A stretch of 64,000 nucleotides of DNA from Spodoptera frugiperda. Its lineage: Eukaryota; Arthropoda; Insecta; Lepidoptera; Noctuidae. Numbering within the stretch: the stretch's first letter is position 1; the number at the start of each line of letters is the position of its first letter. The notes beneath the pieces are model-generated. The model did not search any database. It was given only the letters and a program-made list of their open reading frames with translations, and was not told where the DNA came from. Positions 9,934 to 23,252 of this stretch are shown here, piece by piece. The stretch covers positions 2,294,001 through 2,358,000 of the forward strand of contig NC_064223.1 in the NCBI RefSeq assembly GCF_023101765.2, in the 5' to 3' direction. A program made the translations under genes and the position numbers.

Positions 9934-12173
9934 CTGGAAAGAGAAACAAGAAATCGTCAATAAACAGTTGTCGGTAACTGTTATTGCAGTAATAGCAATA
10001 ACAACGACATTTAACTTTATAAAAGGTTCGTACAGTCTATTAAGAGATCGATTCGATAACGGTGAAATGTCAAGTACGATTGATACACGATTCCTTATAC
10101 GTCGGGAAGAAATTAATGTCATCTAATGACGGTGCGTCTTTGATCGTAGTAAAAACACTAGTAATGATGGTTATCTTGCAGTGAAGCGATGCAACCGCCG
10201 GTCAAAGTCCACCGCGCAATACTACAAGTTAACGAGGTCACTGGCCAAGAAACCGTCTTCTGTATGAACTTAATCAAAAGCGGAATATTTTAAAATAATT
10301 TAATTAACACAGTATTTGTTGGAGTGCATAACATTTTCATCTTTGTTACGTGACAATAAGGTTTTAATTGCACAGCGGTTATTCAGTATGTTTGATAACA
10401 AGAAAATCAGAGCGTATCTGCGCTTATCGCAGGCGCGGGCACAGATAAGACGTTCAAACGCGGGAGAATTGTGTTTTTTCATAGCGTTATCATAACTGTA
10501 ATCTGTTACGACTTCCTTATTTTTATAGAGATTGACAATATGTGCTGAATTAGGCCAGAAGTCATGACTCACGATAAATCTGGGTTGAACATTATCTCAT
10601 TAATAAATTAGAGGAATACTTGAATTTACTCGTTGATTCGTGAAAAAATAATAGATAGGTTAACCTACGTATATCGTCAATTTTTAAAGTATTTCTACCA
10701 ATGAATATAATTAGTGGAAGTCATTAGTACACAGCAATAGCATAATTTCTGGTGGACAAGCAATAGTCTGCATAATTATAGACTCGGTTACCTAAGTAGC
10801 AGCGAATAAAACAACATTAGCATACAACACTATAATTATCGCACAATTAATAATCCTGAACAAAAAGTAAACTGAGTAGGTAATTTTAATCCTTACATGC
10901 ATGTTTCAGGACTGTTTTTAATGCAGTTTCTAGTTATCCAAACACCAAAGAAAGTATTGTCCATTAACCATTCGTGTGGCGAACGCGGATCCACATAAGA
11001 CACAATGTCTTTTCTATGCGAGTCTTAAATCACAACGTTCAAAGTATAAATAACTTATATCTATCAAGTATATATCACTTATTAATAGGTATTCAATTTA
11101 CTATTTCCCACTTTATCACTGGACTAACATTCTCGTATGAAAATCGCGAGTAAACTAGGCAATCCCCGACCTGCGTGTGAGTTGACAGTAAGTAAACAGT
11201 TACCTAATAATATTGAATTTCACCTATAAATCAAAGGTCGATTATTTCCAATACATTGGACTTTGATCGCGGTCTTGTTGTTATTATTTGTCTAATAAAC
11301 AATTAATTTGTTGCACTATAATCTTGTGTCAGCGGAAAATCTTCCTTATGTGAATAAACTTTAGGTCTAAGCATTATATTCAGTTGTGTTTACATGTGAC
11401 TTGCAGTAAATGGCGCCTTATTAATTGTAATAAACTAGCTTCCGCTTTTGATTTTGTCTGGCTGGAATTAAGAAGATTATCCCTCGCTGTTTTTCTTTTG
11501 CAATATCGGGATAAAGTTAAAGCTTTGAAATGGTGAAACAAATGTTCAAATAGGTCGATTGCCTTCACTATTTTACATTGGAGTACACTAAGGTTACGTT
11601 TAAATAAATGGTCGTGGTTTAATTTTAAAAGTTAAGTAAGTAAAGGTAAATATTAACTTCCTATCATAAATAGATTTACAATCGTAATTTGAATAAATAA
11701 CAAATGTTCCCAATTCACACAAAACAGTGAATGAAATTGTCACTAAACTAACAAATGCGAAAGTTTTCATTAATGAAAACGTATTTTGTCGTAAAACTAA
11801 GTATATAACACAAACTATATAACAAATACAGTCAAGGTTAGAAGTTAATTACATAATAACACCTACTCGTTGGTAATTAATTTAAATTAATTCTCTGAAA
11901 CTAACACTGAAGTTTGTTTGATGAGCTATTTATATGCGCTTGCTCTAATTATTGTAGGAATAAATGGCGAGAATAACTGTCCGGAAGAAAATCATTCCAT
12001 AAAGTCTATAGGGAATAAGGACCCTCAGTAAAAAGGAATAAGATGCGAGGGGGGGAAATGTAGTAAGCGTAACATCACGACCTGTTCTCTTAAAAGATAA
12101 GTATGGAGTATGTATGTAGGTACAAGTTATAGTTACAGACACCAAAGTTTCAGGTCGCTATAAAATTATGTTT
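9934..12173 (-). other. First-intron/upstream region of the 1073-residue gene
   Basis: This begins with the polypyrimidine tract and acceptor at 9953..9934. About 10130..10260 and 10400..10460 are CpG-richer islands; the latter holds GATA-type words (AGATAAG, CTTATC). These could be a nearby first exon or an enhancer. The rest is AT-rich without recognisable genes. Confidence 0.4.
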
Positions 12174-12413
12174 ACTATATAAGGCGGTAAACGAGCAGAC
12201 AGAGGCACCTGATGGTGGATGGGCTGTTTATGTATGTGATTAACTCTAACCTAAGTAATTTTATACGGAGGCATGGATGAACTGATACTGATGTTCATCC
12301 GTGATCATGAGGTGTAGTGCCGAAATATCGGAAATCATAGACTTAAATAACATATGGTAATCCCGTCACAAGATTCTAATGAAAGTGTTGGTGACCATGT
12401 ACAGTTTAAAAAC
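12174..12413. repeat. Two degraded dispersed repeats
   Basis: Positions 12174..12215 are an inverted fragment of the element also seen at 33695 and 62040 (shared words AAACGAGCAGAC and CACCTGATGG). Positions 12285..12413 carry one arm of the foldback element best preserved at 43586..43813 (GTGCCGAAATATCGGAAA, CATAGACTTAAAT, GTAATCCCGTC). Confidence 0.5.
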
Positions 12414-12658
12414 TTGTATCATAATCGCAATTATGTGTATGAAACAATAACAAATGTGATGAATCAGTGGGAAATATAGCAAGAATGAAATATAATCCCT
12501 ATATGCCTAAGGTCGTTTTGTAGGTCTTCTTACTATGTAGAAGTTTGCTGAATAAGAGATTTGTATTACCGATAATTTTTGCTGCATTGCGTCCGATGTT
12601 CAGAGCCAAAGTCAAACAAACAGTTGCTATTAAATATCTTTCTATCACTTCAAATCTT

Positions 12659-12800
12659 GATCCGGAGTTGTGGACTACTTAGCGGGTTTACCGGGGCTCC
12701 AGCTAAAAAGCAGGAGTAGGAACGGCAGTCAGTAAGAGTTAGATACTCGCCTCACCGAAGGCGAGAAAAGACACTGGATGATTTCCCTCTCTTAAAAAAA
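12659..12800 (+). repeat. SINE family A, complete copy with perfect 14-bp target-site duplication
   Basis: The element runs from TCCGGAGTTG-type 5' sequence (here GATCCGGAGTTG) through TAGCGGGTTTACCGGGGCTC and GAAGGCGAG to a short poly(A). It is flanked by TCACTTCAAATCTT at 12645..12658 and 12801..12814, a perfect duplication that proves insertion by target-primed retroposition. The same family occurs at 25258, 31576, 32265, 32832, 50080 and 55068. Confidence 0.85.
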
Positions 12801-12814
12801 TCACTTCAAATCTT

Positions 12815-14800
12815 CAAAAACTTTCAACATACACTTCTATTCACCCTTTAAGTAGATAATAAACGTGAGTTAAGTAATTCGATACCACAAACAAGTAATA
12901 CCAATGTAACTAAACACTGCATCCGCTAACATAACCACAATTGTATCCACCGCGTGTCAGAGGGAAGTCGCTCGTTACTCGTATGCGCCGGCGCAGGCCA
13001 CTACTGCCACTCTAACTAATGGGTTATTGCCACGGGAAATTCTGAAGATATCAGCGCATAACGGTATCTTAATAGCTTTATACATTTTATTATATTTAAT
13101 TCACGGTAGACATTGCTGAAAGTTACGGCGCGAAAAGATGAAGATTGGAGAAACAGAAGGATTTTTTCCTGAGAAATACAACCCGGGTCTTTTCAAGGAC
13201 AGAGTAAATAGGTACTTTCTTAATCTGTGCTCCATCTTCGGCCACATCGTCGCTTCGCCGTTCTGGCAGAAAACGGATTGGTGGCCAAACGTAGACTTAT
13301 CAATGCAAAAAAAAGATTTTACTGTCCATTTTTTTGAAGTTTTTTGTACATTGCATAGCGGCATTACGATCCATAATGTGCACCTCCGCCTACCCCTTCG
13401 GGGTTAAAAGGCGTATCGTTCTTAGAGGTTGTTAAATTCGGTATTTCTGTTTGCTCCTCCGAGGATTTTAAAGTCTTTCGTTATTTTATTTAGTTAAGAA
13501 AAAGGCCGGAAGAGAAAACACAATTAAACATCAATTCACATTATCTCTTTATCAGCAAACTATCAATGATTCACGACCAACATGAAATATAACTGGTTTG
13601 ATCTTCAAATATATGTATAGAGGACAAATACTCGGTATTGTCTATTATGGTGTAAGGTCGAATTGTCGGTTTTATCACCTCATTGTTATGTTAAATGGTG
13701 CATACGGGTCTTAATTAGACAAAGGTTGGAAGCGGTGATTCAGACTGAGTAAAGTAAGCTTTAGTTCTACTGTTTGTTAATGAAAATGTTGCTGTGGTTT
13801 TTCCAATGTAAGTATTTTTCTTAACTGTTCATTGAAGGATTCTCTTTCATTTTAAGTAGGTATCTGCTGTGTTTTTTAGTGTTTTCCTTAAGCCAAAGAG
13901 ATCGGTGAAATCGTAACAACAATTTAGTTATGACAACGTATAATTTAACTGTAGTATTACACAACTTTTCCCTAACTAAATTATTTCTTCATTACAATCA
14001 GTAATTAGTAAGTAAATACTTAAACTAATGATTCTGGTTTTCGCCTCTTAACAATACCACAACCGAATTACAACATATTTTTTTTTATTAAAGGTTGCCC
14101 TTCTCTTGGATTGTCTCAGTATTGTTGAAATCGAACCGCGGCATGTTGCTCCTGCGAGCATTGGCGTGATGACTGCACAACTGCTCATCGGCAATACAGT
14201 GCAGTCAGTTAATCATCATTAATCAAAAACGAAAATTAATTTATGCATAAATAAAATAATTAAACGACAACGAAAACACATCAATTATCTCTTATCAAAT
14301 CGCATACAGATTGCACAACAATGTAGATAAATAATAAAACAAGAGACGTACGGTATTAGCATCAAGGAGTCCGTTGTGGCGTCGGATCTTTGCATATAGA
14401 CACAAAAATACTTGGGAACACATACGAGTAATTATTATATAGTTATTTACTCAATATGGTCTATTATCGAAGTGTTTGCTAACCTGGCAATGTTTGGATA
14501 CAGTTGACACACGTGCCAATGATAACAGCAGTGCCTACCCCGACACCTCCTTGTTGACTGAGTATCGATAAGACTGTTCTATTCGATATAAACACTCGTC
14601 TTCTTTATCGAGTAGCTGGTAAGCAAATAATGTATGTCTGAAGTGAACTGATACTAGTGCTGTTACGTGGTAAATGATTAGATTTTTCGATAGATAAAAT
14701 TTAATTGTCTTACTGTTAGAGAGTGTTGTACCGATCTGAGACATATGGGTCTTCTCTTCTGTCATGTTAGCGATATCTTAGGTATAATGATACAAACAAC
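12815..14800. other. Non-coding stretch with repeat fragments
   Basis: No convincing gene. An open frame of 89 codons at 13138..13407 (plus) has an equally long shadow on the minus strand. It runs into the repeat at 13343..13412 (GCATAGCGGCATTACG, CTACCCCTTCGGGG), which recurs at 18505..18570, so I treat it as repeat-derived. A reversed B-box-like word near 14130 hints at another SINE fossil. TATCGATA occurs at 14563. Confidence 0.4.
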
Positions 14801-14804
14801 AAGA

Positions 14805-15065
14805 GCCTATCAATGGTCACTGCTGACCAAAGCCTCTTCTCACACGGAGAAGGTTTGAACATTAATCACCAAGCTTGCTCAATGCGGGTTGGTGATTTCA
14901 AACTTATAATAAGAAATTATAAGCCCAGGTTTCCTCACGATGTTGTCCTTCACCGTTTGTCAGTGGTGTCTGAATAATCTTAGAAAGTACGTATAACTCG
15001 GAAAAAGTTACATTGGTACTTGCCGTTGGTAGGTTTCGAAGATCATCCATCATACCTCCGGGCCA
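14805..15065. repeat. Dispersed moth repeat
   Basis: It contains the words CTTCTCACACGGAGAAGG, CTCAATGCGGGTTGGTGATT, TTTCCTCACGATGTTGTCCT and TCACCGTTTGTCAGTGGTG. I recognise these as a very common lepidopteran dispersed sequence, usually followed by a tRNA-like end. This copy is mutated and lacks a clear end. Confidence 0.55.
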
Positions 15066-18000
15066 CCAAGACAATATAATGTTTTTAAGGTATAATGGTT
15101 ATCTATGCAAATATTGATAAGAGGATTGAATAGTTATGCAAATTATTTACTGATAGAAGTACTTTTTGATAAAGATTCCCTTTCCCCACTTATAAATATC
15201 ACGTCATTTGTTTTTATACTTCAGTGTCGCTTTTGTTTCAAACACCAATGTACATGCGTATTGCCTGTAGGTAGATACGCGATTTTTCTTTACCATATTT
15301 TGCATTTTGTTTTACGTTTTGATCAAATTACACCGTTCATAATCTGATGTAAACATGTAAGAAAAATTGTAATCCCCATATATCTACATGAATTTCGAAA
15401 ATTGTAACAAATATTTCTCTTAAATGACCTAAATTCTTCACATAACTTCGACCATATGTGCTCCCATTTTCCAAGGTATATTGAGACAAATTTCACGGCA
15501 TACCATATAGAATCTAACGTGCTTGCTACTGTATTATACAACCATAGTGAATGATTGCTAATTACTAATTTATTATGTACTAACAATCGCCTTGAATGTC
15601 GGAGGAAGTAAGGGCCATTGACTCCTGATAAATACGGCTACATTCGCAGTTAGATGGAACTTGGAACTAAGCGTCTCGTACTGCGTTTTATAATTTGTTA
15701 AGTGTTAGTCGGAATTATGTTTGTTGGTACGTCTGGTTGAGCTGTGAGCTTAAACTGATGTGTCAATTTCGATGGATAGGTATCTTACTTTTGAGGATTA
15801 ACAAAATTTAATTCGTTATTTACATATTGTCGTGTTTAGCTGAGAAACGTTTCTAGTTTCTACACTTACGTCTTAGTTTTTTAAGTTCCTATATTTTATA
15901 GCTACAGTAACTTTCTTCAGTGTTACAATGGGAAGTGCGTGTTCGATTCCCGTACACGATTTCCCCAATGTAACAATATATATAACATATAAACAATAAG
16001 ACATTTATTAGACCCGGAACAAAGAATTCCCATAAATGATTTACGGTTTAAAGAGAAGCGATAAGAAATATTTCTCTTTTATTTAATAAATTAAACTACG
16101 TAAGTAATTGGTAGTTTGAGACAGTTTATGTAACAAAAAAATAACGAGAAATTGATTATTTCCTTGCATACATAACATTGGTCGATTACATATTTCCTTT
16201 ACCTAATAATGTGGAAGCAAATGTAATAAGCAGAACTATTATAGATAAATATCTCACGAGAACTATCTAGCCAATCAAATGTAGGACATACTTAATCACC
16301 AATCAAGCCTATGTATAATAAAAAAACTGTTCAACGCTTCAATAGATTTCTAACTTTAGTGCAAGACAATACGGTTGGAAATCAATAAAAAATTAGACAG
16401 ATTAGGGCATCTCGATGTTCGTCTGAACCTAGAAATCTGCCAATAACCAATAGAAGTTAGTGGGTGAATGTGAAGAAAACTGTATGACTAGAACTACTTA
16501 CTCCATAAAAGACAAAACAAAGAAAGAAGAAGTATCTTAAAAGAAGAGGAACACCAGGAGAGCAGCATAGGACAGTAATGGACTAAGTAAATAATAATAT
16601 CTAAGTCACTGGCATAATACCAACCTCAAACAAAAAAAAATTATAAGTCACAATGAGTCTGTTTAAATCGTAAACCTAACTGTCAAATTTACAACCGCCA
16701 ATCAAGAAGCATTCGAAATACAAATTACATGCGCCCACGCATTGTATTGTAACGTAAAACTATGGGAAATCGAAAGTGAGTGAGGTGCCATTGTCTTTTG
16801 ATAAGTTCAAAATTTACTAGCTACGGGTAAAAACGGGTTCTGCTAGTAGTAGCTACTTAGTTGGTACAACTTACCTACTAAAGTATGGTAATTTTCTTGT
16901 GAGTAGGTAAACTGGTATGGGAATTAGGGTTTTTTGAGGTCTTTGGAGAAAATCTTGGTTAATTTTGTAGGTGTTAGCGTGATAGATGATCGTGAGGTAG
17001 TGGTCTCAATTCCAGACGATTTGGGTGTAGGAAAAATTAGGAATGGAAAATTTCAATGAGAGTTGAAATCATTTAAGACGACTTTAAATGAATAGCCCTA
17101 TTAATTAATCGGTACATGGCACAGATAGCTTGCAACATTCTATTTTATACCTTTGTTTATAGACTATAGACCTAAATCCAGGTGAAACTGTCGATAAACC
17201 TAGAACTGAGTAAAAGTCTAGATTTTTTTTATGAATTACATTAAGAAATACAGTTCCGCGTTCACTCGTGGCTTTGTGGTACAAGACAGTAGGTTTGTAT
17301 CATATCGAATAACGGACTTAGGGCTTATATGACACACAATAAATATCTCATAAACCTTTACAACCTAAATACAACCTTAAAATACCAGTATAGGATTGAT
17401 TTTAAAGTAATCAGTTTAATATTACAAACTTTTTTTAGGTGCATTTGAAAATTTGTCTTCTCACCTCAAAGCCAAGGTTGGTATTTCATTAACGGCAAAG
17501 ACGGTCATTAAGATTTTACGTGTTTTCACACGATACAAGTTTGAGTGACCGAGTTTTTAAGTAAAAAGGGTTAAAATATCAGTTAAACTGTGCTTTGTGT
17601 TCGTTTGAGTCACGTAGGTTACCGTTGTAAGGGTTAAATGTTAACTACTACTGTGTACTGTGACAACACGAACAATTACGTGGTTCTGTAGTAATGTGAT
17701 GTGGAGAAATGAATCACGAATGCACGAATGGCTTAATTGTTACCTCATTCTTTCAGACACACTTAAGATAGGTTATTTTATCTATACTTCTATGCTTAAT
17801 TTGTAGTTCTGTACCTAATGTATAAAGCTGAAGAGATTGTGTCTTTGTTTTAACGCGCTAGTCTCCGAAACTACTGGTTCGATTTGAATAATTCTTTCTG
17901 TGTTGGATAGTGCATTTATTAAGGAACGTTAAAAGCTATAAACCATTACGTTGCGATTAAAAAGAGCAGAGCAGAGTAGGTGGAACCGCGCGGACATAGA

Positions 18001-19197
18001 TAGTAGTGTATATTCTATACTTACATATATAAGAAGTTTTGATATTACCGAATTTAAATGCTTATACTATTCTAATTCAATACTTGTAGAATTTCGCAAA
18101 TGATAAAAGTTCGATAATTACTCTTGTGAGTAGTCAGTCATACTGCCGTGAAATCGAATAATGTATCCGCCTTCCTCATTATGCTATGTACACCTATAGG
18201 TTTTACATAGGTATAGTATCTTACTACCTAGGTCTCAAGGATATCTGCGGTTCGGTGTCCCTTTACAAGTCATTCTATATTTCATTTAAGTAAATGGAAA
18301 ATTAGTAAATCGTTTTCTTTTAATTAAAGATAAGAATTACTTCTGTTAAGTACGAAATAATTTAAATATTTCACCATCTTGTGCAAGATTGCTGACACGC
18401 TGACATCACGCGTGCCTTGTTAAAATCTTACTTCATTTGTTTGCAAAAATCTTATGAAATAATTAGTAGTAAGTAACTTTTAACAGAAATGGTGAAACGT
18501 GGGTGTACATTGTATAGCGGCATTACGTGTCGTAATGTGTACCTCTGTCTACCCCTTCGGGGATAAAACACGCGACGTTTCGGACGGATTAGGACAGCAG
18601 AGTATTATTGGAAAGAAGCACATCGATACTGCTACTCATTCCAAATCAATCTTTAGCAGCATTTGTCCTTCCAATTAACGAATCATACATACGTTTACTG
18701 CGTTGCACAATACGAACACGGATTTACAAATTTAACAGCATTTTTGATAAGGGAAAGAGATAAAAGAGAAATTAAATAACTTTTCGAATGTTAAATGTTA
18801 ATGACGACAATTAACTGGGAAGCAGATTACGACAGAAACCTAATGAGAGTCCGGATCTTAACCAGCTAAGTGGGACCTGACATTTAGCCAGCGGCAGCGG
18901 CCCAGTGAATGTTACTCCGAAGACGCATAAAACTTAGCACTTTCTACAGTAAAACCTTTAAGATCTAAATGAAGACACTGCTCGTTGGTTGTAGGTATCT
19001 GCATACATAGGTAAATATTATATATCATATTGTATAGTCATCAGTTTTTAAACTGACTAGCCGCCGCACTCAGAGTCATTTAATAATTACTTAACCTAGT
19101 CCTTAGCAATTGTTTTTCGAACAAAATCGTTTCGAAGGAATAGTTTGAGTAATCCTTAAATGTCTCTGAGTACAACAAATAGTCACTAACACTATCC
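15066..19197. other. AT-rich non-coding stretch
   Basis: No supported gene. A B-box-like GTTCGATTCCC near 15942 suggests a decayed SINE. A second copy of the CTACCCCTTCGGGG repeat lies at 18505..18570. I see nothing else with recognisable structure. Confidence 0.4.
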
Positions 19198-19313
19198 TTA
19201 GAACTTTAGACGGGATATTTACCATGTTTGTTTAGTTTCCAGATGAACTTTCATCTGTGATTATCGCAACAACAGTGCCGATATATCGGATATTTACCCA
19301 TCTTAAGTTCTAA
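19198..19313. repeat. Foldback element copy
   Basis: The left arm TAGACGGGATATTTACCATG is followed by GATGAACTTTCATC and AACAGTGCCGATATATCGG, then a reversed arm ending AAGTTCTAATC. The same arms are much better preserved at 43586..43813. Confidence 0.55.
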
Positions 19314-22300
19314 TCATACATGTATCTTATTAAATACATAAAATCTATTTTCTTCCTTGCAGAGACAGTCTGCTAATTCGTATTTATTTATGTTAAGCTC
19401 GCGAACCGGTTCGCGCCAATTTCTAAATGTCTAGTCAGCGTCGCTGTCAAAAGTTCATTCACCGTCTCACATTAACTTTGACACATTCGGCGACGCAAAA
19501 ATACCCGTTGACAATCCAATTAAAAAAGATGCAGAATTATCTATGATGTGATGAAATTAAACGTCAAAATCAATTTTAACAGGTAAATTATTAATATTGA
19601 TGGTTCCAGCTAATCTAGATGCAATTAAAAATAATTTTATTAGATTACATCCGCGTTTTTTTTTATTGGCGTCAATATTGTCAATTTTAATTAGTGTGGG
19701 GGCCATTCTCTTTTGTTTTGTTATGCCTACTTTAATATTTATTGTGGTTTCTATTCACATTGTTAGCAACTGTTGGGAATTTCGGTGGAATTTACACACA
19801 TGTGTTCTTTTGTTGTGAATTTCTTTCGCTACTTAAGTTAATTGGGTCATCTTAGTGATTATGTTTGATGGTACAATTACTGTACTTAGGGCAAAGTTTT
19901 TGTTGAACTGATTACACTTTGCTGAATCGTAGGTAAATTAGATTATAGCGAAAGTGTGTTTAGTGGCAATTTCCAATGCAAAACAAATACTTAAAGAAAT
20001 AAATAGTATTAGAAACCTACTCTTTAAAACATACCCAGCTACCAGTTTCCATATTTTAATCCCAATCTGTCATACAATAAAAAATAATTAAAATCAATGA
20101 AAGCTCGGTCCATAAATAAGCAACACGCATCGAAAAGGGCCAGGTAGTACTGAAACAGTTGCCAAGGTGAACCAGTTGGTAGAACAATACGACTAACAAT
20201 AAAATGGCTGACAACTCCTGATATGAAGTGTTATGACGTCACTCTGTTCTTTGTGTACCATTTCTTTAGTTGTAAAGGAGCCCAGCGTGCTTTGAGGTGG
20301 ACGGTATGAATTCATACTTTGTATCGCAAAGCGTTGATGATTTTTTATACCAATTTTTTTGGCATGGCGGTCGAAAGTCTTGTGTTTGGTACACAGTGGA
20401 TGATAATGGAAAATTGTACTTAATAATATCGTTGAGACATAAAAGGTATTAGTTACAGGCATAACCAAAATTCGAGAAACTAACAAACACCTTATAGTAG
20501 ATCTATGTGCCGTTGTGACGGAATCGAAATGAAGAAATTCTTCAAAAAGAAAATTGTTTTAATGGCAATAATAGCCCACACTACACAAGTACCTACTCAC
20601 TTTCCTTTTCCCGCGTAACTAATAAAGTTAATCTCTAACGGTTTTGACTGGTCATAGCTCGGAATGAGCTTAATTGGCTCAAGCGAACTGCGCGCATCAA
20701 TAAAGGGCTATTGTGTAAACCGACGCAGGGCCGACGTTTGTGGGTCGCATAGAAAGCAGAGGACAGACGGACAGACAATCATGTGTTCAGATAACATTCA
20801 ACGGGAAATGTTACGACTTTCCAATTGAGAAAAATTTAAGAAGTCACGATTTTTATTAAAGGTCTCGTGTTCAGAGTAATATAATCATGCTCGTTTGTTT
20901 GTTTGTTTGGGGAAGTACAATCACTTAACCAACATTTGCAATTGAACAACCCTTTTCTGTAAGAACCTAACTTACTAATTAATAAAATTTTGAACGACTG
21001 AATCAGCGATCAAAATCTCATTGAAATGTCACTACAGTAATAAATGACCCCTTGCTGCAAAAATTCTACCACCTCCTAAAAATGTAAAACTACAGACTAT
21101 TCAACAATAAAAGGTAATTTATCTAATGAAAGTCTTCCACTAATCGTTGTTGTTATAATTACAGATTATAAAACATTAAAAACAAAAGCGTTAAGCGTCG
21201 TGACATCTGACCATCGCATTGTTTTCACTGACCGACTAAATTAATAGTTACAAAACTTTCACTATGCCTAACTCTGAGACTGTCTTCGTTCCCGCCAATT
21301 TTTTTCGGCGCCATCTTATTCTTATGTCATAACGGTCGCCATTTTGACAATAATTAATTGCTAACGTTTTATTTTTTTGTTATGTGTTTTTAAAGCAGTT
21401 TACTTTTATTACGACTTAAAGTTAAGTAATAGACATTTATTTGTCATTGTTTCTGTTTGTTTTTAAAACACAAATATTTTTTTAGTTTTTGTTTTGACTA
21501 ATGTCTTCCGCATTTTTGTAAAATTATGTAGGTAAATGGGCATCATACACAGAATAATAATAATTGCTGATGAGATCACAGAAATAAATTACGAATAGCA
21601 CCTATTGATAGATTTTAGTTCCTATTTAGATATTTTTTATAAGACTTACATTCTATTTTTAATGAAGTCCACGACCAATCATATTGGCACTAGGAAGTAT
21701 TAACATCATCAGCATCCAAAGGCTGACGACATCATAGTCCGGACGAGGGTCCTAAGCACCTTATCTCCTCTGTGTAAGAGCTATTTTCGTGCAGCTCTCA
21801 CCCGGGGTGCGGCTGACCATACGTCGTTGAGTCATCACCGTTGAAACCTGGTCAGGGTCACTGCCGAACTGTCAACACGTCATCATTCGTGCACTTGATT
21901 TATTGAAGGTTACCGATTCGATATCTCGCAGGAAGTTTACTAGTTTTTGATAAGGAAAATATGCCTTTTTAGGATAGTAGGAAGTTTAACTCGGCCTAGG
22001 TAGACAGAAACGTTTATTTTTTATCAATGAGTGTGGATCTCAATAACTCTATGAAGGATATGGGTATTTTTATGGCTTGTTTGTCTGAATTCAATTTCAA
22101 TGTCTCATTGTCTATTTTACTGTTTTGAGAAAAACAAATAGGTTAGAAGCACGTGTGCTTACTACGGAACCATTTATATTCAAGTCCAGCTCACATATAA
22201 GCAGGTTTATAAAGTTAAATCTCGATCGTAGTATATTTTTATACCTACCTATACATTATTATTATTGGAAATAAAGAAAGCTCCGAACAACCTTGAACAT

Positions 22301-22460
22301 AGCTTTCGCAACTCCCACTGGAAGACCGGTTCAAATAAGGAACTTAAAAATCGGCAGCGCGTGCGCCGACCGTACTGGCAACATTCCATTACTAAAGCAA
22401 TCATAAAGTAAATAAAACTATTCCGGAAAGTGATTCGTTATTTCGACCGTCTCAACACAA
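19314..22460. other. AT-rich non-coding stretch
   Basis: No supported gene. Points noted are a CRE palindrome TGACGTCA at 20234..20241, a GTTT microsatellite near 20894, and a GC-richer patch with GGCGCCA at about 21290..21350 that could be a promoter fragment. Short open frames here are within chance expectation for this composition. Confidence 0.4.
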
Positions 22461-22533
22461 GCCCGGCTAGCTCAGTCGGTAGAGCATGAGACTCTTAATC
22501 TCAGGGTCGTGGGTTCGAGCCCCACGTTGGGCG
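22461..22533 (+). tRNA. tRNA-Lys (anticodon CTT)
   Basis: A full 73-base cloverleaf without intron. The acceptor stem is GCCCGGC with its 3' partner (two G-T pairs) and discriminator G. The D-arm is GCTCAGTCGGTAGAGC, the anticodon loop CTCTTAA has CTT at 22494..22496, and the T-arm GTGGGTTCGAGCCCCAC contains the B-box. A T5 Pol III terminator follows at 22538..22542. All conserved positions expected of a functional elongator tRNA are present, so this is a real gene and not a SINE head. Confidence 0.97.
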
Positions 22534-23099
22534 ATTCTTTTTGCGATATTCTTCGTTTTTTCTTGAACACGTGACAATGTTTATACAAACCGCAGAAGTG
22601 TGGACTTGAAATAAGATATGTCAGACACATTGTACGGTATCTTTCGCACGTACTGTCGATCTTTAGTTTCTATCTTGCAAATGGCGATAAGATAGCAATA
22701 AAAACACATTTTATTTAAATAAATAAACGTAGTTTATTGACGTAGTAAGGCTATAATTAGACAATTTCGTCGCCAAAAGCTAGCATTGGCCTAGTTTTGT
22801 GGTACAAGAACTTTCTTTCACGAAAGAGCATTATCATAAAATGTATAGCAATTTTTATTAATGAATCACGAATCAAATAGTGATGGAAAGTGCTCGATAA
22901 TCGGCTAATGACATCGACCTGGTTCCGCCTTCTATTAATAAGATTACAATATCAAATGACAGATACAATTTATCGAATTTGCGCAGCGAGTTTTTCGGTA
23001 ATTCGTTGAATTATGTACTTTCTTTTTGGCTTGTTGAAAATAATTCATGTAAAAATACATATAGATAAGTTTTTTTTTATAAAGTTGCTTTGCTCTATG

Positions 23100-23252
23100 A
23101 TTTTCTTCTGTGTCGTAGGTACGTTTACAAACATACCAATTCACATGCATATGACATCCAGACGCGAAACAACAATTTGTGGATCGAACCAGCTACACGT
23201 TGTACGGCAGCCAGTTGCCCAGCCACCGGACCAACCGCCAACCGTGCAGTCA
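23100..23252 (-). repeat. tRNA-derived SINE, family B
   Basis: Shares TGTGTCGTAGGTACGTTTAC, CAAACATACCAATTCACATG and AACAACAATTTGTGGATC with the copy at 3201. It has a short deletion in the middle that removes the B-box surroundings. Confidence 0.65.

Noticed and set aside
6761..9977. Many 60-140 codon frames on both strands inside the large gene
   Set aside because: They are antisense or shifted shadows of the 1073-residue frame.
9934..10122. Upstream in-frame extension (63 codons) of the large minus-strand protein beginning at 10122
   Set aside because: It is AT-rich intron-like sequence, and a strong polypyrimidine tract plus CAG sits directly before ATG 9933; the extension looks like a chance open frame.
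13138..13407. 89-codon plus frame with an 87-codon minus partner
   Set aside because: Its end lies in a dispersed repeat, both strands are equally open, and there is no promoter or splice support.
19597..19818. 73-codon hydrophobic frame suggesting a small membrane protein
   Set aside because: T-rich sequence gives hydrophobic translations by chance; no promoter, poly(A) signal or motif.
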